From positions 3,968,001-4,032,000 of the forward strand of contig JAUDYN010000002.1 of NCBI GenBank assembly GCA_030407005.1: DNA of 64,000 bases, written 5' to 3'. Position 1 is the stretch's first letter, and the number at the start of each line of letters is the position of its first letter. Below are positions 35,134 to 44,259 of the stretch, one piece after another. The notes below the pieces were generated by a model that was given only the letters and a program-made list of their open reading frames with translations, ran no database searches and was not told where the DNA came from. Source of the stretch: Desarmillaria ectypa. Its lineage: Eukaryota; Basidiomycota; Agaricomycetes; Agaricales; Physalacriaceae. Made by a program: the position numbers and the translations under genes.

Positions 35134-38100
35134 CTAAGGCTCTTCCAAAGGGGTGTCGAATTGTGTTGCGATTTGACTGATCCAGTATTGATCAATCAAG
35201 TTCTTCCATATTTCTTCATCTGGATTGATAATCCATTTGATGTGTCCATCTTTTCTTTTGGCGAGGTAGGCTACGTCGCCGTGTTCCGAGTATTCATGGT
35301 CCAGTATCTTGACCACTATTTTCCTGGTTGCGATTTTTGGAGTGTATACAGTGCGGTTTATGCTAGCCTGGTACTCTTGGATCACTTCCAAAGCATTCAT
35401 CATTTCATTCTCTCGGACCCATGAGTTGTGCTCATGAGTCCATCCTTTCCATTTGACTAGGTAGTCCGTGACTTCCCTAGATGGTTGTCCTCGCTTGGAC
35501 CATACCTTTCTGGTGCGTGAGTCCAAGACTTCTTCGATTTTGTATTCTTCTTGACCGTCGACGAGGTTTGGAGGAGGAGGCGGCGGTTGTTCTTGGTTCA
35601 TAAATGAGGGTGTGATGTATGGAGTCAACAGCTTCTCATTGAACCGGGGGTGGATCTTCCAATGTGGTGGCAGCTTCAACTTGTATGCTGCTGCCCCTGA
35701 CTTTTCTACGATTTCGAACGGTCCCGTTTGCTTGTTGTCAAGCTTTTTCTTTGGTCATGGAAGATGAAGGTTGGCGGTGTCCAGCCATACCTTATCCCCA
35801 ATTCGGTACTCTCATTGAGTCTGCTTCTTTTTGTCATATTGCGCTTTCATTTGCGCCGTGGCCTTTTCTAATGCTTCATGGACCTCCTTATGGACCTTGG
35901 CCATAGTTTCCGTGAAGTCGACAGCTGCAGGATTTGCAAAGCTGGTTTTCTGTATTGACTCAGGTATGAGTCGGGGATTTCGTCTGTATAGGACCATGAA
36001 AGGACTTTTGCCCATGGCTGAGTGGACTCGGTTGTTGTGGGCAAATTCGGCGAGTGGTAGCCATGCTACCCAGTCGGTCTGTCGGTGATTGACAAAGATG
36101 TGGAGGTACTTCTCTACCTCCTGGTTTACTCTCTCTGTCTGTCCATCTGTCTGTGGGTGATATGCCGTGGACGCATTCTGGGTGATATTCAGCATTCGAT
36201 ATAGTTCCTTCATGAATGCTGAAATGAATTGAGGTCCTCTGTCTGAGATGACCACTTGCGGCATTCCATGCTTCGCGTATACGTGATTGCGAAGTATCAG
36301 TGCCCATCCTTCGGCAGATAACTCCTCATTGTATGGAACTAGGAGGATATTCTTGGAGAAATGATCTACAATGACCAGTAGAGCGTCAAACCCATCTGAC
36401 TCGGGGAGTCCAGTGACCATGTCGACTGAGATATGTGTCCATGGCATATCTGGGATCGTGTTGGGGTGAAGAGGTGCTGCCTTGGCCTGCATATCGCTCT
36501 TCGTCCTTTGACAAGTCTCGCATCCCTTGATGTAAGACTCTACATCCTTCTTCATCTTTGGCCACCAGTACTCACGAAGTATGAGTTCCTTGGTTTTGGC
36601 TATTCCTGGGTGTCCAGCGGTAATGTGATCATGGAATTGGGCAATGATCTCTCCGCATAACATCGAGTCATTGGGAATATAGACTCATCCATCATACCAC
36701 AGGATTTCGCTTTCCTGTGTGATTCCTCATTCATGGTTAAGGGACTTTTCGATTCCCTGATCCCACAGTTCCTTCTGTTTCGTTGCGTCTCTTATACACA
36801 TGATCCTTTCTTCAGTGGTTGGTAATACCAATGCTTGGAAATGTTCTGGGGATAGAACGACAATATCTCTATTGTCTTCTTTTCCCTGATCGTGATCGTC
36901 TCATCTACTGAGAAGATCGGCCTTCTGATTAGCGGTTCCAGCTTTGTGTTGCAAGACAAAGTGGTACTCTGCTAATTCGGTGACCCACCGAGCTTGTCGG
37001 TGATTCAACTTCTGGGGTTTCCGGAAGTACTGGAGATTCTGGTGGTCAGTCCAGATCTCGATGGTTTCTTTGGTGCCCATAAGATAATGTCGCCATTCCT
37101 CTAATGCCAGCATGATTGCCAGCAACTCCTTGTTGTAGATTTTGTAGTTGTGTTCAGTGGCAGTGAGTGCTTTTGACATGAAAGCAACTGGTCTCCATTT
37201 GCCTTCCTTTTCTTGGCTTAGGACGGCGCCAATGGCTCCGTCACTAGCATCAGCTTCTACTCGGAACTTTCCATTGTCCAAAGGAATCGTAAGAACTATG
37301 TTTGTCGTCATCAGCTTTTTGAGTTGATTAAATTCCTGTTCTTGATCTGGTCCCCATGTCCAGTCTACTCTTCTGGTTAACTGGGTAAGGGAGTGTACCA
37401 CCTTGGAGTAGTCCTTGATGAACTTTCGATAAAAGTTCGTGAATCCTAAGAAGGATTGCAATTCCTTTTTCTTTGTCAGGGTTGGCCACTCTGCTATCCC
37501 CGCTATCTTGACTGGGTCGATGCGAATGGCGTCTTTGCTAATGATAACCCCTAGGTATTTGGTTTCGAGTACCTCGAACTCGCATTTCTCTGCTTTGAGG
37601 AACAATTTGTTCTCTCGAAGTTGCTGGAGTACCTGCCATACTATGCTCCGGTGTTCTGATAAGGATTTCGTGAAAATGAGTATGTCGTTGAGGTAAATGG
37701 TGACTTTTCCTCTGGCGATCAAATCCTTGAATATGTCGTTCATCATCCACTGGAACGTGGCTGGTGAATTTGTAAGCCCAAAGAACATTACCATGGGCTC
37801 GAAGAGCCCTCAGTTAGTTCTGAACGTGGCTTTTTCCTCGTCTCCATCTCAGATGCAGACATTGTGGTATCCCCATCGTATGTCCAGCTTGGAGAAGTAC
37901 TTGGCTCCTCGTAGTTTGTCGATCAGCTTGGAAATGAGCGGAAGGGGATAACAATTCTTGATCATCATTTCATTCAGTTTGCAGTAATCCTGAACTGGTC
38001 GTAGGGAGCCATCCTTTTTCTTGATGAAGAAGAAGGGAGATGCGAAAGGGGATTTCGAGGGATGGATGCGTCCCGAGTCTAAGTTCTCATCTAAGAACTT

Positions 38101-39957
38101 GTCCAACTGTTCTTGCTCATTTCAATTGAGTGGGTATACCTTGCAGTCCAAGGTTGATTTTGCGTTGGGGACCAAGTCGATGGTGTGGTCCCAGGGTCTT
38201 CTTTCTGGTAATTCATCAAAGCTTTCTTTAGAGAATAAATCTCTAAAGCTTTGATACTGAGGAGGCACGAGCTCCTCAAACGTCTGTTTTGGTTTTTCAG
38301 CGTTGGTGGCTGCAGCCAACTCGTTCGCATGATGGACGGCATGAAGGATGATTTCTTCTTGCATGTTGATGGCAAGAATACTTTCTCCTTGCTCGAGCTC
38401 TTCATCCCATCGATCTTCTTCATCTGCATCAGGCAAGGTGAAGTAGTTTTGGACACAATGACATCGTCTGAATGTCAAGGTTCCTGCCTTCCAGTTGACA
38501 AAAGGATTGTGGTGTTTAAGCCAGTCGTGACCCAAGTACATGGTCTTGGAGCCTAAGTCCATGACGGTGAGGTCAATGCGCTCGCTATGTCCCCCAATTG
38601 TCATCTGGAGTTCTACGAACTCGGTGATATCCCCTGCCTTGTTGCATGTTCCATCGGCATTATAGACCAGTATAGGGGCTGCGGCCTTCCTGGTGTCCAA
38701 CCAATGTTGTTGGATGTAAGTTCGATTGATAGAACTGCCCATGCAGCCACTATCCAACAACACCCAGGTTGTCAATATCTTTTTCCCAGTACACGGGGAA
38801 AGTTGGATGTCTACCAAGAAGTCCTGTCCGGAACTCTTGGTGCCGTGAATGTAACGAATGGGTTCGTGTAATTCGTAGAGCTGTTCCTGGGCAATGCTCC
38901 CTCCCATCTGTAAGCTTCGAATGAGCTCGTCGTTGATTTCTCCAAGTCGTTTGGGATGTACCCAAATGGAGAGAACTGATTTGGCATTTGCCAAGTTCTT
39001 GGAGTCACATATTGCATGCATCGTCCAGTCAATCCCGAATGGTTTAAGCCATTGGAATCTGTCCTGCTTCCCCGTACATTCGGAAGACTTTTCCTGCTTC
39101 CCCGTGCATTCGGAAGCATTTGATACCCCCTTGTTAGGATAGGTGTCAGGTTTGACACTTCCCCATGCATTCGGAAGGTCAATGGTCTGTGGTTCTGGTG
39201 TTCTGGTTATCAGGGTATTGACTTTGGATTGGCTGACTTGCCACATCCTAAAAGCCATGTCATCTTCTTCGTCGGGTACTTCAATGATGGTAGTTCTGCT
39301 GAAATGCCCCCTTTTTACCACCTGGGTGCTAGCGGGATCCTGTCCCTTTTCCTCGGCCGGCACCACTCGCGATGGAGTTTGAATTTCCTTGGTCATTGAC
39401 TCCCAGCTAGTGCCTAAGGCGACCTTCACACAGTTGTCGACCCTTTGACTTGCTGGCCCAGTTTGGTACTCAGCTTCATCAAGTTTTCCACTCCCCGGAC
39501 CGGTTTGTCCAGGTCATCGGTCCTGGCCTTGGTTAGAGGCACTGTCCTGGTTCTCTGCCAACCCTGGCAGAACTGGTGAGCTTGCCCTGCCACTCAAGGT
39601 GGGTACTGGGACGGTTGGACTTCTGGGAGGCCTGAAGGAGTCCCGCCTACTGGTCCCTGCTCATCACTGTGCGCTCAGTGGCATATCCGGTGAGCACTGC
39701 TCGTTGGACTTTGTTGCAGCGCCAACACCACTTGGCAAGTCCCGCTCCAGTTCATCGGAGGCTTGGGATTTGTCACTACAGATACTTGTGTCAGCATCTT
39801 CTAGGAGGATGACGTACCTGTTTGTTCTTGCTGATTCTTTCTTGGTCTTCGGCTTCGGTGAAGTCATAGATATATTTGTTTTTGTAGGTATTTTTCTATT
39901 TTCATAATAATTAGTCTGATCTGTGGAAACCAAGGACACACCTTGAGACTTGGGCAT
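35134..39957 (-). pseudogene. pol: Element A Pol polyprotein (PR-RT-RNaseH-IN-chromodomain), broken by TGA codons
   Basis: One frame of about 1608 codons holds, in order, an aspartic protease (LLDSGCMGSSI, about 38750), reverse transcriptase ([13 protein letters not shown], then YLNDILIF where YLDD is expected), RNase H (FRVEADASDGAIGAVLSQ; KELLAIMLALEEWRHYL; WTDHQNLQYF), integrase (zinc region HDHITAGHPG...GCETCQRTK, catalytic region VDMVTGLP, SDRGPQF, TDGQTERVNQEVE) and a C-terminal chromodomain (IEEVLDSR...YLVKWKGWTHEHNSWV). Eleven stops, all TGA, lie at 35755, 35812, 36685, 36727, 36901, 37810, 37849, 38122, 39514, 39661 and 39664. Several sit where the family has arginine. Arg-to-Cys changes also occur in conserved RT motifs. 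The frame overlaps the end of Gag in the -1 phase. Confidence 0.9.
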
Positions 39958-39983
39958 GCAAGGGGAATCGAACTCTTGACGCC

Positions 39984-42684
39984 CTACTCTTTTACCTCCT
40001 CGATCTTGGAGGTGCTCAGCACCACTGCGTCAGTGGGCCCCACATATCTCACCACATTCTTCTCTTTTCTTGTAGGGCAATCCCTGCTCAGGTGACCCTT
40101 TTGGTCACACCTGAAACAATGCCCCTCGGCCTTTTGCCGGTCCAAGTCCATGGGCTTCCCCGCCCCTCCGTACGTCGTCCACTTACCGGTTCCAGCATCG
40201 CGACTGGTTCCTCCACTCCCAGCACTCAGCTTTGGAGCTGAGGAACTTGTCGCCCCAGTGGTATTCTTGCTGCTGGGTTGCTGTTGCTGGGGATGCGGGC
40301 CCTGCTTCTGGCTATCCTGAGGCATACTGGTGGTCTGGTCAAAGACCCACTTCTGCTGTCCCTCTTCATACATCCAGAGGATGTGTTCCTTCCACTCCGG
40401 ATATGAGCATGGAATGCTCACACCCATGTTCGATATGAAGGTTGTATACGAACTAGGCACTCCAAGTCATACCGCCTTTACCATCACGCTGCGCTCCACC
40501 TCATCGGATCTCTGGCCTGCTAGCTTGGCTTCTTCTTCCAGCTTCTGGAAGTAGTGGGAGGCAGGCTGCGCTCCCATGCACAAGTCGAACATGCGCTTTT
40601 TGTGAATTTCCTTGATCGCGGGATCTCAGAATTGTCATGTGACTAGGTCGATGAAGTCGGCCCAGTCAGAGTATCGGAAGTGGGTGGCAGTGCCATCGAA
40701 GGCGTTGCCTACCCAGTATTCGGGTCTCTTGTAGACCCACCAGTCCTTGGTGGCACCCTCAAAGTGGGACATCGCGAACAGTACCAGGTGCGATGGCACC
40801 TGGAAGTAGTGTCGGAACACTTCGAAATAGGCGATGCAATTGCCTATGAAGCATTCGATGTCATCATGGTCCCCCTTGAATGAGATGGGGACCTTGACGA
40901 GGGTCGGTTTGATGCCCAAATACAGGGCATCAGTGGCAGCGTTCCCAACCAGGTTTGGGATTGGGTCAGGTGGTCCCTGACTGGGGGGTGGTCTTGGGAT
41001 CAAATATTGATCCGGCCTGTACCCCGGGTGGCCTCTTGGCAGTCCTGGTGGTCTCCCCCTCTCCAGCTCCTTCTTGCACTCTTGGACTTGGAGGTAGTCC
41101 ACTAACGTCTTGCAGGCGGAGTCCTCCTTGTCGAGCTCTTCATGCATTTCTGCTATGCACTGCTCTTTCTCCAGCAGCTCATTCTGCATCTGCTGCTGGG
41201 TTTCTTCTGCCATGGCAGGGGTTCTTGACACCCCTGCAGTGGCGTTTCCTGCAGGGGCTCCTTCGGCTTCCATTTCTTCTCCCACCCCTGTGAAGAGAAG
41301 ACTACCACCCTGATAGGGGTGGTATCCTTGGTGATGTGCCCTATGATGTGGGGGCAAATCAGGGAGTGGTCGTGGGCTTACGACTGGGGTATCTGGTGGG
41401 TGGTCCAGATAGATTTCATATTGGGGATGGTGGTATTCCATCCCGCCGTAGTAACCTGTATCATAGGTAAATGTATTATACTGGGGCTCTTGCCCCCACT
41501 CATTCCTCTCTTGCCACCTCCAGCCTCCATAAGTGCTGGAGGGTTCGCTCCAGTTCCCGCTGTTCCTGAGCGGGGTTGTAACCCTGGAAAACGATCCCCT
41601 GCGGAGGGGCGGAAAATTGACCGGTCGCAGTTTGCGCATATCCGGTGGTTGACAATGTTGGCCCTGTAATTGCTGGGCCCGTCAAAAGGAACTCGGATGG
41701 GGTCATCCCTGTTAAGGGAGAGCCACTCATCCATCTCGACTCTGGGCTCTTCCCAGAGGTCGCAGGCTTCAACATCCCTACATCGAACTTCCCATGCTGC
41801 GGTCCGGAATGGACCAAAGAGTCTCCGGTCAACCTCGGAGAGGTCAGGCCAGATGAAGTCATCCCCATGCGGATTGAAGGGATCGTCGGCAGCATGGGGA
41901 GTGGCCGGGACTGGGGCATTGTCTCTGATGGTGTCATCGTCGGACTTGTCATTGGAGATCTCGATGACGGGGAGAGAGGAGAGGGAGATTTCTTCTCCCT
42001 CGTCTGGCCACTGCTCACGGCTCCAGGGGCCGTAGGGGTGGTTTCAATCCATGTTTGGATCATCGGGGTGTTGGGGTCTGGAGTGGCCGGACCTTCTACT
42101 GTTGTCACTGTCAGGCGATGGGGAATCTGACCTCCGCTGGGATATGCGGAGGGTGGGGGTTCTTGGACAAGGGGGGGGGGCTGGGGTTCATCCATCTCAG
42201 CCCGTATGTCCCATGCGTATTCTTGGGCCTCCGTTGGGCCATCTGTTGGTCGCTCCAGTGCGACGGTGGGTCGTTCCATCCTGTAACGGAGGAGGACAGC
42301 TCGCGCGTTGTAGGCACGAGCAGATTGGGCAATCTGGGCCTGAAGTTCCATGATCCCTGGAGATGGGAGTCACAAGTTATCGCTCTTCTCGGAGGAGGAG
42401 GCAGGGCCAATGATGAATCGGGCCTGGGGACGAATGAGTGGAACTTCCTCTCGTTCTCCCAGTCTTGTGGGGGGTATCCCCCTGGGAATGTCATTGGCAG
42501 TGGGTGGAGCAGGGCAGGGTTCTGGGATGGGTCGTCGGGGCTGCCTTCTGAGCAGTGCCCGGATTTCTTCCTCGTAGATTAGTACGGCGAGGACTGTAAA
42601 AAAGGACAATAGTATGGTGCTGCCAATGGTGATGCCGAGGGACACGGTTTGGGGTTCTTGGTTGTTTCTTTCTTCTCCAGGCAT
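39984..42684 (-). pseudogene. gag: Element A Gag with N-terminal membrane segment and zinc knuckle, broken
   Basis: A Gag of about 900 codons runs from the ATG at 42684 to the TAG at 39984. The N-terminus has a hydrophobic segment (TVSLGITIGSTILLSFFTVL, residues about 12-31) followed by acidic and then Arg-rich sequence, like a signal anchor. Next come a Pro/Ser/Thr-rich region, a Gly/Tyr-rich region, a coiled-coil-like EKEQCIAEMHEELDKE, a capsid-like region with FKGDHDDIECFIGNCI and a C-terminal CCHC knuckle (CFRCDQKGHLSRDC). TGA stops fall at 42370, 40635, 40626 and 40467. A frameshift near 41500-41640 splits the frame, whereas element B is continuous there. The last 30 or so bases overlap the pol frame. 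Confidence 0.85.
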
Positions 42685-42729
42685 GAAGAAGAACTTCTAT
42701 ATGGCTAGTGTAATAGAAGTGAGGGGGGA

Positions 42730-42743
42730 TATCTCTTGTTTAA
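42730..42743 (-). promoter_or_regulatory. Self-priming primer-binding site of element A
   Basis: Reading the minus strand, TTAAACAAGAGATA directly follows the 5' LTR. It is perfectly complementary over 14 bases to TATCTCTTGTTTAA inside the LTR (42886-42899 minus), which lies about 34 bases after a TATATAAA box, where transcription should start. No tRNA-type TGG motif follows the LTR. Confidence 0.82.
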
Positions 42744-43166
42744 TGTTAGGTACCAACTTGGGCACGTGACTTGGGACAGTCAGCTGATATCTCTGGGCTG
42801 TTACGCATTTGAACGATCACCCAATGAGAGATATAGAAGCCAACAGTCTTCGGTGTTGTGTGAGCAAGAAGTATATGATGTTAATTTAAACAAGAGATAG
42901 AGTACAACTGTCTAGTTTACTCTGTTTATATAGTATTTCTACGGCATTATAATTAGATGAAATGCTACTGTCCATGCGCAAACGGTGTCAAAGTTGGACG
43001 ATCCAGGAGGATCATAGAACCAATAGAAAGCGTCTGGGGTGACATACAGTGAGAATGAGGGTGGTAGCCAGTGAATAGCTGGATACGAGTCGGTTTCTGG
43101 GCTAGATTAGATGGGTGAGTCATGGATATGACTTGGATAAGATAAGATAATGGAAAAATCATAACA
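42744..43166 (-). repeat. 5' LTR of element A
   Basis: 423 bp, TGTTATGATT...CCTAACA in element orientation. It has a TATATAAA promoter box and, downstream of it, the segment complementary to the adjacent primer-binding site. Confidence 0.92.
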
Positions 43167-43171
43167 TGGTA
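43167..43171. repeat. Target-site duplication of element A, right copy
   Basis: TGGTA directly follows the right LTR and matches the five bases at 34674-34678. Confidence 0.9.
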
Positions 43172-44159
43172 ATCTTGAAACAGGACTTAGAAATAAATTA
43201 GGAATGGATTAACCTTGAGCCCAGATCCGACTATTGTGATATAGATCTCTTATAATCAATACTAGTGAAGCCAGACTGCACCCTCAATCATGATCGGATA
43301 GCTGTTACAGGCACTAATATCCAGATATCCATATAACTGCATTACTAGGGCATGTAGTTGGGCCAAGGGTGCAGAAAGACCAACTGTGGAGTCTTTAGAC
43401 TGAATATTTGAAAAGAAAACAGACTAGACTGACTATTGTGTGATTATTCACCATTATTCATGACTAGCCAAGAAATCCTTACCAATATACCCTATACCCA
43501 GATGATATTTATAGTTCTGCCTCAGTAGTATATAAGTAGTGGGATGAGTGCTCATGCAAACCAGGCAAGCCATCCCTGCAGTTGAACCCTCACTGGTAGT
43601 AACTGATGTCCCCAACTAAAGGCTTTTATGCTTAACCTTGATAAAGTGATTAATAGTCACTAAGTCACCCATAGTATTGCATTGAATTGAAGTCCCTTAG
43701 AGTCACTGTTGTGTCCTGCAAAGGTCCAGAGTGTTTTGAAGTTAGTTCAAGCAAAGTTCTCAGAGTTATAGTATTATTCTTAGGCCAAGAGTGTGGCTAG
43801 TCAAGTGTTTATCACTTGTAGGAAGCAGTATAGGGGCAAGTGTGCCACTAGTTAGCCAAGAGTGTGACTGGTCAAGTGTTTATCACTTGTAAGAAGCAGT
43901 ATAGGGCCAAGAGCGCCACCAGTCTGAAGCAGTTTCAGTCAGAACGAGCACAGTAGCTCAAACCAAGTCACTCTTATCCAATTGTGTCTTACCCACCCCA
44001 CTAGTATGAGTAGTACTTTGTATAACTCACTAGTAATAAATAAAATGTCTTTAAGACAACTGTACTTGATTATTGAAGTCTGCAGAGTGCTTCCATTGTA
44101 CTCAAAACCACCTGAATTCAATATTGGTGATTAAGTGTAAAGTAGTAAGAGGTTTAATG
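43172..44159. other. Unassigned CpG-poor sequence right of element A
   Basis: Continuation of the segment interrupted by element A. It has no recognised coding region and contains a 71-bp tandem duplication. The AATAAA-rich stretch at about 44036-44045 and the preceding repeats could belong to an LTR of another family, but I found no second copy to prove it. Confidence 0.4.
43784..43925. repeat. 71-bp tandem duplication
   Basis: Two imperfect copies, starting at 43784 and 43855, share GCCAAGAGTGTG and TCAAGTGTTTATCACTTGTA at a 71-bp spacing. Confidence 0.8.
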
Positions 44160-44259
44160 TGATTGGTGTTAATTGCTGTTCCCTAATTCTTTTGTCACTT
44201 GCTGTTACCAAGCACATCACCAGACTGGATAGCAGGTGGCTCCTGAGCTGTGGTCTTTG

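Larger units (their letters stand above)
34679..43166 (-). mobile_element. Element A: full-length chromodomain Gypsy (chromovirus), recently inserted, inactivated by CpG mutations
   Basis: 8488-bp element on the minus strand. It is bounded by two 423-bp LTRs (TG...CA) and a perfect 5-bp duplication, TGGTA. In transcription order: 5' LTR (42744-43166), self-priming site (42730-42743), Gag with a CCHC knuckle (39984-42684), Pol with protease, reverse transcriptase, RNase H, integrase and chromodomain (35134-39957), polypurine tract, 3' LTR (34679-35101). Pol is one continuous frame broken only by TGA stops. Gag has four TGA stops and one frameshift. Base composition is much closer to host genes than that of the surrounding CpG-poor repeats, so it is the youngest layer. 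It belongs by structure to the self-primed Tf1/sushi-like chromoviruses. Confidence 0.92.

Noticed and set aside
39958..39980. tRNA T-arm-like word (GTTCGATTCC on the minus strand), also present in element B at 44695-44715
   Set aside because: No acceptor or anticodon arm can be built around it. The conservation is explained better by the pol reading frame overlapping the gag end.
34679..43166. TGA read through as an amino acid in element A
   Set aside because: TGA falls at arginine positions together with Arg-to-Cys, Asp-to-Asn and LTR changes that are all CpG transitions, so mutation explains it more simply. Host genes here use TGA as a normal stop.
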